Notes: generated by a model not told the origin, from the sequence alone. Positions 25,848-35,944 are shown, counted from the first letter of the stretch. The stretch: DNA of 64,000 nucleotides from Clostridiales bacterium (GCA_017962145.1 JAGCVX010000037.1:1-64000), one strand, 5' to 3'. Program-made: numbers and translations.

Positions 25848-27776
25848 ATGGCAAGAAAAGGTACGATTTCAGTTACGACGGAAAATATCTTTCCGATCAT
25901 CAGAAAGTGGCTTTATTCCGATCAGGACATTTTCGTCCGCGAGCTGGTAAGTAACGGTTCGGACGCGATTGCGAAGTTCAAGCGTCTGATCGATCTGGGC
26001 GAAGCAACCAAAGAAGATACGGATGATTACCAGCTGCATATAAACTACGACAGTGAAGCCGGCACCATCGAATTTACCGATAACGGCATCGGTATGACGG
26101 AAGAGGAAGTCGACAAGTATATCAACCAGATCGCATTTTCCGGCGCGATGGATTTCGTTGAAAAGTATAAAGAGCAGAGCACCGATGCCAGCGGCATCAT
26201 CGGCCATTTCGGTCTGGGTTTCTACTCCGCCTTTATGGTGGCGGATAAAGTCCGCATCGACACCAAGTCTTTCCAGAAGGATGCTCCGGCAGTATCCTGG
26301 GAGTCCGATGACGGTATGGATTATGAGATCTCCGATTCGGATCGCACGGAGCGTGGTACATCCATTACGCTGACCCTTTCCGAGGAAGCGAAGAAAATCT
26401 TCGATGCCGGTAAGATCCGCGGCGTGCTGAAGAAGTACTGCTCGTTCATGCCTTTTGACCTGTACTACAGCGATGTGGTGGCAGACAGAAAGCATGAGGA
26501 GGAAGAGGCCAAGAAGAAGAAAGAAGCCGAGGAGAAGGGCGAGGAGTATAAGGAGCATGAGCACGAGATCATGCCGATCAACGATACCGAGCCGCTCTGG
26601 AAGAAGTCCCCGAAAGACTGCACGGATGAGGAGTACAAGAACTTTTACCGTACTGTCTTCCATGACATGAAGGAGCCGCTGTTCTGGATCCACCTGAACA
26701 TGGATTATCCTTTCAATCTGCAGGGTATCCTGTATTTCCCAAAAACGAATAATGTGTATGAGACGCTGGAAGGCCGGATCAAGATCTATAATCACCAGGT
26801 TTTCGTGGCGGATAATATCGAGGAAGTCATTCCGGAGTTTCTGTTCCTATTGCGCGGCTGCCTGGACTGCACGGATCTGCCGCTGAATGTTTCCCGTTCT
26901 GCGCTGCAGCAGGATGAGTATGTAAAGAAACTCGCATCCCACATTATCCGCAAGGTTTCCGATAAGCTCAATGAAGTCTTTAAGAATGATCGTAAGGCGT
27001 TTGAGGGCTACTGGTCGGATATCAGTATTTTCGTTAAATACGGCATGATGAAGGAAGAGAAGTTCTACGAGAAGGTGAAGGACATCTGTCTGTTTAAGAC
27101 AGTAGATAACGAGTTCTTTACGCTCAAAGAACTGACCAAGGATAAGGAGAAGGATACGGTCCGCTATACGAAGGCGCCGGATCAGCAGGCGGCATACATC
27201 GCCATGGCGAAGGAGAAGGGCTTTGACGTCGTGATCCTGAACGAAGAGCTGGATAACAACTTCATTTCCTTCCTGGAGTACAAGCAGAGTGACGTGAAGT
27301 TCAAGCGCGTGGATGCGGAGCTGGAAGGTGAGAATGCTTCGGAAGACGAGGTAAAAGCACTGGGTGAGCTCTTTAAGGCGGCGACTTCGGATGAGAAGCT
27401 GGAGGTCTCGGCGGTGGCGCTGGGTGCTGATCAGTTGCCGGCCTTTATCCGCGAGACCGAGGAAGCCCGCCGTATGGCAGAGATGAGAAAGCAGTTCGAA
27501 GCGATGCGGACCGGAAAAGAAGACGATCCGTATAAGAATCTGGATGATATGTTCCCGATCAAGAAGGATCTCGTTCTGAATACGGATCATCCGCTGGTAC
27601 TTCGCCTGCGTGGCATGGCTGCCGTGGCCGATGACAAGGAGAAACTGGATGCGCTCTGCATGCATCTTTACGATCAGGCCAGACTGGCACATGGATCGCT
27701 GGATGCCGAGGGATTGAAGCGGTTCCTCAAGTATAACAGTGACCTGATGACCGAGGTCGCGGAAAATTTGAAATAA
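25848..27776 (+). CDS. htpG: Chaperone HtpG (Hsp90)
   Basis: A 642-residue ATP-dependent chaperone acting as a dimer in the cytosol. The GHKL ATPase domain (1-215) shows ELVSNGSDAIAKFKRL, FTDNGIGMTEEEVD, and the lid GIIGHFGLGFYSAFMVADKV. A charged stretch at about 212-240 (KHEEEEAKKKKEAEEKGE and on) resembles the linker seen in eukaryotic Hsp90 and is longer than in E. coli HtpG. The middle domain has LNVSRSALQQDEYVKKL with the catalytic Arg. A GGAGGT site precedes the ATG. Codon choice in the middle looks more GC-rich and CTG/GAG-heavy than neighbours, a visual impression only. Confidence 0.97.
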   Translation: MARKGTISVTTENIFPIIRKWLYSDQDIFVRELVSNGSDAIAKFKRLIDLGEATKEDTDDYQLHINYDSEAGTIEFTDNGIGMTEEEVDKYINQIAFSGAMDFVEKYKEQSTDASGIIGHFGLGFYSAFMVADKVRIDTKSFQKDAPAVSWESDDGMDYEISDSDRTERGTSITLTLSEEAKKIFDAGKIRGVLKKYCSFMPFDLYYSDVVADRKHEEEEAKKKKEAEEKGEEYKEHEHEIMPINDTEPLWKKSPKDCTDEEYKNFYRTVFHDMKEPLFWIHLNMDYPFNLQGILYFPKTNNVYETLEGRIKIYNHQVFVADNIEEVIPEFLFLLRGCLDCTDLPLNVSRSALQQDEYVKKLASHIIRKVSDKLNEVFKNDRKAFEGYWSDISIFVKYGMMKEEKFYEKVKDICLFKTVDNEFFTLKELTKDKEKDTVRYTKAPDQQAAYIAMAKEKGFDVVILNEELDNNFISFLEYKQSDVKFKRVDAELEGENASEDEVKALGELFKAATSDEKLEVSAVALGADQLPAFIRETEEARRMAEMRKQFEAMRTGKEDDPYKNLDDMFPIKKDLVLNTDHPLVLRLRGMAAVADDKEKLDALCMHLYDQARLAHGSLDAEGLKRFLKYNSDLMTEVAENLK

Positions 27777-27779
27777 TAC

Positions 27780-27822
27780 CACAAAAACCCATGTTCCTTT
27801 CCCTAAGGGACTGGGTTTTGTG
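27780..27822 (+). terminator. Probable terminator after htpG
   Basis: CACAAAAACCCA (27780-27791) pairs with TGGGTTTTGTG (27812-27822) with one bulge. It lacks a long T-run after the stem, so termination may be partial, but a hairpin at the gene end is clear. Confidence 0.5.
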
Positions 27823-27869
27823 ATACCATAGAATGGTTAAGGAAGAAAACAGCATTTTGGAGGTTTTGT

Positions 27870-30800
27870 ATGAGTAATCAGGTTCGAAGAATCTATTCGG
27901 AGAAGAAAAAGGAATTCGCTGTAGAGGCGGCGGGACTGAAGAAGGATGTCTCGGCGGACTGCGGTGTCAAGACGATCGACAGCGTACGCGTTTTTAACCG
28001 CTACGATGTGTCCGGTCTGACAGACGAAGAATATGAACTGGCGAAAAATGTTGTTTTCTCGGAGCCGCCGGTTGACGAGGTCTACGATGAGACGATCGAT
28101 GTTTCCGATGCGGCATATGTTCTGGCGATCGAATCCCTTCCGGGACAGTATGACCAGCGTGCAGACTCTGCTGCACAGTGCTGCCAGATCCTGACACAGA
28201 AAGAAAAGCCGCTGGTACGTGTTGCCCGCGTGATCGTTTTCTATGGTTCCGTTACAGATGATCAGAAAAAGGCCATCGCCAAGTACCTGATCAACCCGGT
28301 TGAGAGCCGTGAAGCTTCTATGGATAAGCCGGAAACTCTGGAAGAGAAGTTCGATGTTCCTTCCTCCGTTCCGACGATCGATGGCTTTATCTCCAAGTCT
28401 AAAGAAGAGCTTTCTGAGCTTCGTAAGACATGGGGTCTGGCGATGTCCGATGCTGATATCGCTTTTACACAGGAATTCTTCCAGTCCATCAAGCGTGATC
28501 CGACCATGACCGAGATCCGTGTTCTGGATACATACTGGTCTGACCACTGCCGTCATACCACATTCCTTACTGAACTGACCGACGTCAAGATCGACGGCGA
28601 CAGTGCATTTGCCGAAGAATTAAAAGGCATCTACGCAAACTACCTCTCTACAAGAGAAGAGGTATACGGCGAGAGAATCAGCAAGAAGCCGATCTGCCTG
28701 ATGGATGTCGCAACGATGGCGATGAGAAAGCTCAAGAAGGACGGCAAGCTCGCTGACCTCGATGAGTCTGAAGAGATCAATGCCTGCTCCATCAAGATCC
28801 AGATCGATGTGGACGGCAAGAAAGAAGATTACGTTCTTATGTTTAAGAACGAGACCCATAACCACCCGACCGAGATCGAACCGTTCGGTGGTGCGGCGAC
28901 CTGCCTTGGCGGCGCGATCCGTGACCCGCTCTCCGGACGTTCCTATGTTTACCAGGCTATGCGTGTTACCGGTGCCGGCGATCCGACTGTTCCGGTTTCC
29001 ATGACACTGGAAGGCAAGCTTTCCCAGAAGAAACTCGTTCGTACCGCGGCTGCAGGTTACAGCTCCTACGGTAACCAGATCGGTCTTTGCACCGGTCATG
29101 TCGATGAGATCTATCATCCGGGTTATGTAGCAAATAGAATGGAGATCGGTGCTGTTGTAGGTGCTGCTCCGGCTGACAATATCGTTCGTGTGCGTCCGAG
29201 ACCGGGCGACATCGTCGTTCTTCTTGGTGGCCGTACAGGTCGTGACGGTATCGGTGGTGCGACAGGTTCTTCCAAGGCACACGATGAGAAGTCCGTTCTG
29301 ACCTGCGGTTCTGAGGTTCAGAAGGGTAATCCGCCGACAGAAAGAAAGATCCAGAGACTGTTCCGTATTCCGGAAGTTTCCAAGATGATCCTGCGCTGCA
29401 ATGACTTTGGTGCCGGCGGTGTATCCGTTGCGATCGGTGAGCTGGCTGATGGTCTTTCCATCGACCTCGATAAGGTTCCGAAGAAGTACGAAGGTCTTGA
29501 CGGTACTGAGATCGCGATCTCCGAGTCTCAGGAGAGAATGGCGATCGTTATCGATCCGAAAGATGAGAAAGCATTCTTCGACTATGCAGCAAAAGAAAAC
29601 CTCGAGGCAACCGTTGTTGCGGTTGTAACCGAGGAGCCGGTCATGAAGATGACATGGAAGGGCAACACGATCGTAGAGCTCCCGAGAGCATTTATCGATA
29701 CAAACGGTGCTTCTTCCTACGCAAAAGCAGAAGTAACCGAGCCGGATTTCGCAAACGGCATTATCGATAAGACCACAGAGGCTTATGTAAACGGTGATTT
29801 CGCTGCATCCCTCAAGGGCGCGCTTTCCTCGCTGGACGGCTGCTCCCGTAAGGGTATGGTTTCCCGCTTCGATGGTACCATCGGTGCAGGCACCGTTTTG
29901 ATGCCTTTCGGTGGCCGCTATCAGCTGTCTCCGGAAGAAGGTATGGCTTGCAAGATCCCGGTTGAGGAAGGTAAGACCAATGCCGTTTCGGTTATGGCTT
30001 ATGGTTTCGATCCTTATTTCTCTGCATGGAGCCCGTTCCACGGTGCATATCACGCAGTTACCGAATCTCTCCTGCGTCTGGCCTGCCTCGGCTGTGATCC
30101 GTTCAAGGCAAGACTGACATTCCAGGAGTACTTCGAGCGTATGGCAGGTGAGAAGTCCTGGGGCAAGCCGCTCTCCGCGCTGCTTGGTGCATATCAGGCT
30201 CAGCTGGACTTCGGTACCGCTTCGATCGGTGGTAAGGACAGTATGTCCGGTTCTTTCAATGAACTGCATGTTCCGCCGACGCTCGTATCTTTTGCAGTCG
30301 GTATGACAACAACAGATAAGGTCGTTTCTTCGACACTTTCCGCAGCAGGTGAGAAACTCTACGCCATCACGATCAAGCGTGATGCAAACGGCCGTTATGT
30401 CAAGGATCACGCGATCCGCGTCATGACATGCCTGAACCAGATCCAGGATCGCGGACAGCTCCGCTGCGCCGGTGTGGTTCGTTCCGCCGGTATTGCCGCT
30501 CGTGTTGCACAGATGTGCTTCGGTAACAAGCTGGGCTTTGCATTTGCAGACGGTATCGATGTCGAGTCCCTCTTTAAGCACTCCTTTGGTACAGTACTCC
30601 TTTCCGTCAGTGACGGAAATGCAGTCGATAAGATCGAGCAGGTTGGCGGTAAGCTCCTTGGTAAGACCACTGCTGAAAAAACACTGGTTTGCGGCGGTCA
30701 GTCCATCTCGATCGATGATGCGATCGATGCATTCGTAGGTAAGCTTGAGCCGATCTTCCCGACGATCGTAGATGAAGGCGCGGCTGTTTCTTACGAAAAG

Positions 30801-31652
30801 GGTGAAGTTACAAAGAACGCGATCACAGCACCGTCTATCCTGACAGGTGCAAAACCGCAGGTATTTATTCCGGTATTCCCGGGTACAAACTGCGAATACG
30901 ATACAGCATTTGCATTCTCTCGTGCCGGTGCGACACCGGATGTCATGGTTATCCGTAACCGTAATTCCCAGGAGGTTGAGGAATCCTTCAAGGAAATGAG
31001 CGAGAGAATCAAGAATGCGAATATGATCATGATCCCGGGTGGTTTCTCCGCCGGTGACGAACCGGAAGGATCCGGTAAGTTTATCGCCGCTGCATTTAGA
31101 AATGCAGCCGTCACAGAGTCCGTTCGTGACCTCCTGTTCAACAGAGACGGTCTGATGCTCGGTATCTGTAATGGTTTCCAGGCTCTCATGAAGCTCGGAC
31201 TTCTCCCGTACGGTGATATCCTGCCGCTCGAGCACGATGGTCCGACACTGACATTTAACCGTATCGGCCGCCACCAGAGCGCATACGTCTCTACGAAGAT
31301 CGTATCCAACAACTCTCCGTGGCTGTCCTTCACAAACGAAGGTGATACATACGAGATCGCGATCTCCCATGGTGAAGGCCGCTTCTGCGGTTCCGAAGCG
31401 CTCCTTAAGGAACTCTTCGCAAAGGGTCAGGTCGCAACCCAGTATGTTGACGATAACGGCAACCCGACTATGGATACTGCATTTAACCCGAACGGTTCCA
31501 TGTGCGCGATCGAAGGTATCATCTCTCCGAACGGTAGAATCCTCGGTAAGATGGGTCACAGTGAACGTATGGGTAACGGCATTGCCAAGAACATCCCGGG
31601 TGAAAAGGATCAGAAGATCTTCGAAGCCGGTGTTCGCTACTTTATCGGATGA
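27870..31652 (+). CDS. purL: Phosphoribosylformylglycinamidine synthase (single-chain)
   Basis: A 1260-residue enzyme of the fourth purine-synthesis step: FGAR plus glutamine and ATP gives FGAM. The synthetase part has MFKNETHNHPTEIEPFGGAATCL and FGAGGVSVAIGELADG. The glutaminase domain, from about 985, has LGICNGFQALMKLGL with the catalytic Cys, IPGGFSAGDEPEGSG, and SHGEGRF. Both halves in one chain is the gamma-proteobacterial and clostridial form, in contrast to PurS/PurL/PurQ. TGGAGG lies 7 bases before the ATG. No TTA, CTA or TCA codon occurs across about the last 1000 codons. The next gene overlaps its stop (ATGA). Confidence 0.97.
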   Translation: MSNQVRRIYSEKKKEFAVEAAGLKKDVSADCGVKTIDSVRVFNRYDVSGLTDEEYELAKNVVFSEPPVDEVYDETIDVSDAAYVLAIESLPGQYDQRADSAAQCCQILTQKEKPLVRVARVIVFYGSVTDDQKKAIAKYLINPVESREASMDKPETLEEKFDVPSSVPTIDGFISKSKEELSELRKTWGLAMSDADIAFTQEFFQSIKRDPTMTEIRVLDTYWSDHCRHTTFLTELTDVKIDGDSAFAEELKGIYANYLSTREEVYGERISKKPICLMDVATMAMRKLKKDGKLADLDESEEINACSIKIQIDVDGKKEDYVLMFKNETHNHPTEIEPFGGAATCLGGAIRDPLSGRSYVYQAMRVTGAGDPTVPVSMTLEGKLSQKKLVRTAAAGYSSYGNQIGLCTGHVDEIYHPGYVANRMEIGAVVGAAPADNIVRVRPRPGDIVVLLGGRTGRDGIGGATGSSKAHDEKSVLTCGSEVQKGNPPTERKIQRLFRIPEVSKMILRCNDFGAGGVSVAIGELADGLSIDLDKVPKKYEGLDGTEIAISESQERMAIVIDPKDEKAFFDYAAKENLEATVVAVVTEEPVMKMTWKGNTIVELPRAFIDTNGASSYAKAEVTEPDFANGIIDKTTEAYVNGDFAASLKGALSSLDGCSRKGMVSRFDGTIGAGTVLMPFGGRYQLSPEEGMACKIPVEEGKTNAVSVMAYGFDPYFSAWSPFHGAYHAVTESLLRLACLGCDPFKARLTFQEYFERMAGEKSWGKPLSALLGAYQAQLDFGTASIGGKDSMSGSFNELHVPPTLVSFAVGMTTTDKVVSSTLSAAGEKLYAITIKRDANGRYVKDHAIRVMTCLNQIQDRGQLRCAGVVRSAGIAARVAQMCFGNKLGFAFADGIDVESLFKHSFGTVLLSVSDGNAVDKIEQVGGKLLGKTTAEKTLVCGGQSISIDDAIDAFVGKLEPIFPTIVDEGAAVSYEKGEVTKNAITAPSILTGAKPQVFIPVFPGTNCEYDTAFAFSRAGATPDVMVIRNRNSQEVEESFKEMSERIKNANMIMIPGGFSAGDEPEGSGKFIAAAFRNAAVTESVRDLLFNRDGLMLGICNGFQALMKLGLLPYGDILPLEHDGPTLTFNRIGRHQSAYVSTKIVSNNSPWLSFTNEGDTYEIAISHGEGRFCGSEALLKELFAKGQVATQYVDDNGNPTMDTAFNPNGSMCAIEGIISPNGRILGKMGHSERMGNGIAKNIPGEKDQKIFEAGVRYFIG

Positions 31653-32482
31653 TGAATAAACAGGAAGTTCTGTCCATTCTAGAGCAATATGGCCTTTCCG
31701 CCACAAAAAGCCTGGGGCAGAACTTTTTGTGCAATGAGGGTGTGATTTCAGCAATCCTGGAGCTGGCGGAAATTGATAAGGATACCGCCTGCCTCGAGAT
31801 CGGTCCCGGTATCGGTGCTCTTTCCGAAGACGCGGTGAAGATGGCTGGACGTTATACGGCGGTGGAGATCGATACGAGTTTTCAGGACCGCCTGACTTCG
31901 ATCATCGAGAATCAGGGTGGAAGCGTGATCTACAAGGATTATCTGCAGTTTAAACCAGATGATCTGGAAGAAGGCGCGATGCCGGATGTGGTTATCTCAA
32001 ACCTTCCGTATTATGTGATGACGCCGATCATGCTGAAAGTGATGGCTGACTTTCCGGAATGTCGGAAGATGGTCTATATGGTCGAAGAGGAAGCGATGGA
32101 GCGGATCTTTGCCAAGCCGGGAACAAAACAGTACGGACCGCTTTCTGTGCTGACTGAGCTTTTCGGAAAGAAAGAGAAAGCATTTACGGTTGACCGAGGA
32201 AGTTTTGTTCCTGCTCCGAATACGACCTCGGCGGTGATGACGATCACTCGCGAAGAGGGGAAGGTATGGGATCCTTCCTGGATCACTTTCGTGGAAAGTG
32301 CATTTGCATTACGAAGAAAGACCTTGGTAAACAGCCTTTCTTCAAGCGGAAGATTCGATAAAGCGGATATCGCTTATGCGCTTTCTTCGATGAATAAAAA
32401 AGAGACAGTACGAAGTGAGGAGCTTTCTCCTTCGGAATTTACTGAATTATATAAGATCCTTCGGGAAAGAAAGGATGTGTAG
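31649..32482 (+). CDS. rsmA: 16S rRNA dimethyladenosine transferase (KsgA/RsmA)
   Basis: It dimethylates the two adenines near the 3' end of 16S rRNA during late 30S assembly, using SAM. The 277 residues carry the SAM motifs KSLGQNFLCNEGVI, CLEIGPGIGALSE, VEIDTSFQDRL and the catalytic motif IV VISNLPYYVMTPIM (NLPY type). Start 31649 overlaps the purL stop by ATGA; ATG 31652 one codon later is equally possible, and no good ribosome site is seen, so translation is probably coupled to purL. No kasugamycin-related change is visible. Confidence 0.95.
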   Translation: MMNKQEVLSILEQYGLSATKSLGQNFLCNEGVISAILELAEIDKDTACLEIGPGIGALSEDAVKMAGRYTAVEIDTSFQDRLTSIIENQGGSVIYKDYLQFKPDDLEEGAMPDVVISNLPYYVMTPIMLKVMADFPECRKMVYMVEEEAMERIFAKPGTKQYGPLSVLTELFGKKEKAFTVDRGSFVPAPNTTSAVMTITREEGKVWDPSWITFVESAFALRRKTLVNSLSSSGRFDKADIAYALSSMNKKETVRSEELSPSEFTELYKILRERKDV

Positions 32483-32487
32483 ATCGT

Positions 32488-32982
32488 ATGGCATATGAAC
32501 GTTTGTCGGATTCTCTTTTTGAGAAGTATTCGACTGCTGCGGATGGAAAAAGCAAGAGTAAGAGCAAGTCTTCGAAAAAGAAAAAAGAGCTTCCGGTACT
32601 GGCCGAGTATACGCAGCTCCCGCGCGAAAATGCTGCGAAAAAGCCTCGTGCCGTGAAAACTTCAGATGAGGAAGATTCCGCTTTCCCGCAGAGTATCTAT
32701 GTTCGTATCGCCGGCATGAGTTACCGTTTTACGGTGGATACGGCAGAAGAAAAGGCGAAGACGCTTTATACGGCGAAGATCGCAAATGACCTTCTTTCCG
32801 AGACGCTCGATGAGAATCCGGGTATCCCGACAAACCGTGCTCTGATCCTGGCATATATGGAAGCTTGTTTCCGCTGGCAGGCAGAGCTTCACCGTGCACA
32901 GGAAGAAAAGCCCGAGCCGGCTCCGCTTCTTCCGCTGGAACAGTATTGTGTGGATAACAACATCCCGATGGAGGAATTATGA
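32488..32982 (+). CDS. ZapA-like protein (probable cell-division protein)
   Basis: A 164-residue protein with a low-complexity lysine/serine N-terminus (about 20-40, KSKSKSSKKKK) followed by a domain from about 70: SIYVRIAGMSYRFTVDTAEEKAKTLYTAKIAND, then a helical region NRALILAYMEACFRWQAELHRAQEE. This arrangement, a short beta hairpin then a long helix, is like ZapA, which bundles FtsZ. In Clostridia a zapA gene often sits before a U32 peptidase, as here, where the genes overlap by four bases (ATGA). The long basic extension before the domain is not standard. The call rests on shape and context. Confidence 0.55.
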   Translation: MAYERLSDSLFEKYSTAADGKSKSKSKSSKKKKELPVLAEYTQLPRENAAKKPRAVKTSDEEDSAFPQSIYVRIAGMSYRFTVDTAEEKAKTLYTAKIANDLLSETLDENPGIPTNRALILAYMEACFRWQAELHRAQEEKPEPAPLLPLEQYCVDNNIPMEEL

Positions 32983-35426
32983 AAAGACCGGAACTTCTTG
33001 CCCCGGCGGGCTCTATGACGATGCTTCGCGCCGCTGTTGATGCAGGGGCAGATGCCGTATATCTCGGACTGAATCAATATAACGCCCGCATCCATGCGGC
33101 GAACTTTACGCTGGAAGATCTTTCCGAAGCACTGGAATATGCGCATCTTCGTAATTCCAAGGTTTATATCACGCTCAATACTCTTATCGAAGATGATGAG
33201 ATGATGGATGCGGTCGAACTCGCGCTTTCCGCATATAAACTCGGTGCCGATGCATTTCTGATCCAGGATCGTGGTCTGGCCGCGTATCTTTCCGAGCATT
33301 TTCCGCAGATCCCGCTTCACGCAAGTACGCAGATGAATGTATTTGCGAAAGATCAGGTAGAGGAGATGAAGGCACTTTCGATGGAGCGTGTCGTGCTTCC
33401 ACGTGAGCTTTCGGTAGAAGAGATCCGAAGCCGTGTGCAGCTGCTGCATAAAGAAGGAATCGAAGCTGAAGTTTTCGTACATGGTGCGATGTGTGTCTGC
33501 TATTCGGGTCTTTGTCTTTTCAGCAGTATGAATAAGTCAGGATCGCGTTCCGGTAACCGTGGCGCCTGCGCGCAGCCGTGCCGTCAGAGTTATCAGCTCT
33601 TTGACGGAAACAGACAAGTTGCTGCTGATGGAAAAGCGCTTCTTGAAGGAAAACTTCTTTCTCCGAAAGACCAGTCCGCACTTCCGTATCTCCGTGAGCT
33701 GATGGAAAACGGAGTGGATTCACTTAAGATCGAAGGCCGCATGCGTGACGAGAATTACTGCGCAGCCGTAGTCTACGCGTATCGCCGCATGATCGATGCG
33801 ATCTTGCAGAATAAAGATACGAAGGAAGTGCTGGATCAGGTACAAAATGATCTGCTCGTTACCTTTAACCGTGGTGGTGCATTTACCACACAATATCTTC
33901 AGGGCAAAAAAGGACCGGATTATCTGTCCGGTGAATACGCCGGAAAATACGGTCTTTACTGGGGCGAGATCTTATCGTTGAATGCGAAAGCAGGCACGAT
34001 CTGTATCCGTTCCTGGCAGTCGGATGTTCCGGAAAAAGGCGACTATCTCTCGATCCGTGATAAAGAAAACGAGATCGCGAGCTTCCCGGTCGGAAAGATC
34101 GAAGTGTCCATGAACAGTGCTCTTGTAAAGGGCCTGCATCCGGATGCCATCGCCAAGCTTCATCAGGGAATGGCCGTGTATCGCATGAGCAAGCAAATCG
34201 AGATTCCGAAGGACAAACTTCGAAAGACGCCTGTTCGCGGTATTTTCAGCTTGAATGAGGATACGTATTCTTTGAAAGTTGAGGTCTCTGAAGGCGCAAA
34301 TAAGGGTATCTGCGCTGCGATCGAGATCCCAAAGACAGATCTTGGTGAAGGTGAGCCGCTGACCTGGGAGAGAACGAAAGAACAGCTTCAGAAGACAGGA
34401 CAGACACCGTTTACGTTTGTTTCGATCAAGCAGGACGGGGATTTCCCGATCTATCTTCGTATTTCTGAGATAAATGCACTGCGTCGTGATCTGATGGCGC
34501 GTCTGGCCGAAGCCGTGCTCGATGCTTCCACCCGCGGTCGTAAGGATGAGTATGTTGAAGGCGCGCAGATGGGAAGAAATGACCGTCAGGCTCCTGAAAA
34601 GATGCACGTAACCATCGCGGACTTTATCGATCTGAACCGTATCACGGACGGATATGCATGTGGTGCGGATATTTATCTCTTTTCCGCTTTAGCTGTAACG
34701 CGTCCGGGCCGCATCGCACATATCGATGCGCTCCTTTCGGAAGAGCCGGATGCAAAGATCGCGTTGCGTCTTCCGGGTGCATATAAAGACGATCTGGAAA
34801 CAGCGATCGAAAAAGCCGTTTCTCTTCTTAAGTCTCACGCCGGAAGCCGTTTCCTCGGATGTTTCGGTACGAATCTGAATGAGAAGATCGTCGGCCTTCT
34901 CGGCGGTGGAAATGTTTATAACCATTTCACATATAACTACGAGGCAAAGGAGAATATCTCGTTCCTTTATCCTTCGTATGAGCTTTCCGAGGAGCAGATC
35001 CTGAAGATGGCCGCTTCTTTGGATGAAACGTCCAAAACGGTTTATATGGCGCTTCACCGATATGGACCGATCGAGTGGATGCAGTCGGAGTTCTGTCCTT
35101 TAGGAAGACATCAGAAGAACTGCTCCATGTGTACGTCTCATCCGCAGGTTTCTCTCGGAGAAAAGAAGATGGAGAAGAATGCACTTCATAATGATTCTCG
35201 TGTGGATGTGGTCTGCTATCCAGGATTCTGCCGTGCAGATCTCTTCGGCGAAGCGAAGTTTATTATCGGTTCGGCAACGAGACAAAAACTTGAAAAGATG
35301 AAGATCCCGACTGCTTCCGTAGTCCGCTTTATGGACGAGGATCAGGGCGAAAGAAGAATGATCGTAGAGTCCTTGCTGGATTACGATGATCCGTATGAGG
35401 AGGAAGAAGATTGGTATGAGTACTGA
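32979..35426 (+). CDS. U32 family peptidase/tRNA-modification-type protein
   Basis: A long 815-residue member of peptidase family U32. The N-terminal collagenase-like domain has ELLAPAGSMTMLRAAVDAGADAVYLG, HASTQMNVFAKDQVEEM and the PROSITE-type signature EVFVHGAMCVCYSGLCLFSS, then the cysteine-rich NRGACAQPCRQSY; the cysteines resemble those of the 4Fe-4S hydroxylases RlhA and TrhP, which suggests an RNA-modifying role rather than proteolysis. The C-terminal part (about 500-800) has another cysteine pair near CPLGRHQKNCSMCTSH and probably belongs to the DUF3656-like extension. It ends in an acidic tail. The 3' end overlaps dut by 11 bases. Confidence 0.85.
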   Translation: MKRPELLAPAGSMTMLRAAVDAGADAVYLGLNQYNARIHAANFTLEDLSEALEYAHLRNSKVYITLNTLIEDDEMMDAVELALSAYKLGADAFLIQDRGLAAYLSEHFPQIPLHASTQMNVFAKDQVEEMKALSMERVVLPRELSVEEIRSRVQLLHKEGIEAEVFVHGAMCVCYSGLCLFSSMNKSGSRSGNRGACAQPCRQSYQLFDGNRQVAADGKALLEGKLLSPKDQSALPYLRELMENGVDSLKIEGRMRDENYCAAVVYAYRRMIDAILQNKDTKEVLDQVQNDLLVTFNRGGAFTTQYLQGKKGPDYLSGEYAGKYGLYWGEILSLNAKAGTICIRSWQSDVPEKGDYLSIRDKENEIASFPVGKIEVSMNSALVKGLHPDAIAKLHQGMAVYRMSKQIEIPKDKLRKTPVRGIFSLNEDTYSLKVEVSEGANKGICAAIEIPKTDLGEGEPLTWERTKEQLQKTGQTPFTFVSIKQDGDFPIYLRISEINALRRDLMARLAEAVLDASTRGRKDEYVEGAQMGRNDRQAPEKMHVTIADFIDLNRITDGYACGADIYLFSALAVTRPGRIAHIDALLSEEPDAKIALRLPGAYKDDLETAIEKAVSLLKSHAGSRFLGCFGTNLNEKIVGLLGGGNVYNHFTYNYEAKENISFLYPSYELSEEQILKMAASLDETSKTVYMALHRYGPIEWMQSEFCPLGRHQKNCSMCTSHPQVSLGEKKMEKNALHNDSRVDVVCYPGFCRADLFGEAKFIIGSATRQKLEKMKIPTASVVRFMDEDQGERRMIVESLLDYDDPYEEEEDWYEY

Positions 35427-35910
35427 GATCTATATTGAAAAAATCAACGAGAATGCGGTGCTTCCGGCTTATGCCCACGACGGTGATGCCGGAATGGACC
35501 TTTACGCAGCTGAAGATGTCACGATCGCACCCGGTCAGACTGTTTTGGTCAAGACCGGTCTGAAGTTTGCGATCCCGGTCGGCTTTGAAGTCCAGATCCG
35601 TCCGAGAAGCGGTATCTCGCTGAATACTCCTTTACGTATTCCAAATGCACCGGGAACGATCGACAGCGGGTATCGTGGGGAGATCTGCATCATCATGGAA
35701 AATACTTCGCCAGAGAGTTCGGACGTTATCGGACAGGTTTTTGGTGTAGGCGATAAAGGCAACCAGAAGGGTACGTATCAGATCAAGAAAGGTGACCGTG
35801 TCGCCCAGATGGTAGTGGCTCGTTACGAAAAGGTGGATTTTGTATCCGTAGAGAGTGTAGAGGGTATCGGTAAAGACAGAGAGGGCGGCTTCGGCTCCAC
35901 AGGTATCTGA
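35416..35910 (+). CDS. dut: Deoxyuridine 5'-triphosphate nucleotidohydrolase (dUTPase)
   Basis: It hydrolyses dUTP to dUMP and pyrophosphate, keeping uracil out of DNA. The 164 residues carry all five trimeric-dUTPase motifs: DAGMDLYA, RPRSGIS, GTIDSGYRGEI, GDRVAQMV and the C-terminal arm DREGGFGSTGI. ATG 35416 was chosen because GGAGGAAGA precedes it and it gives the family N-terminus; longer in-frame extensions would overlap the peptidase gene further. It overlaps the U32 gene by 11 bases, implying coupled translation. A promoter for the next gene follows. Confidence 0.97.
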   Translation: MSTEIYIEKINENAVLPAYAHDGDAGMDLYAAEDVTIAPGQTVLVKTGLKFAIPVGFEVQIRPRSGISLNTPLRIPNAPGTIDSGYRGEICIIMENTSPESSDVIGQVFGVGDKGNQKGTYQIKKGDRVAQMVVARYEKVDFVSVESVEGIGKDREGGFGSTGI

Positions 35911-35944
35911 CTTTTCGATAGGCAAGCTTTATAACAGCGGTATT

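Noticed and set aside
25848..27776. Horizontal transfer of htpG suggested by richer GC and GAG/CTG codons
   Set aside because: The impression is visual only; no counts were possible and flanking genes and spacing look native.
28620..31754. Minus-strand open frame of over 1000 codons opposite purL
   Set aside because: It is in codon register with purL, has no recognised domain and is rich in Cys, Arg and His as expected for a reverse-complement shadow. It exists because purL avoids TTA, CTA and TCA codons.
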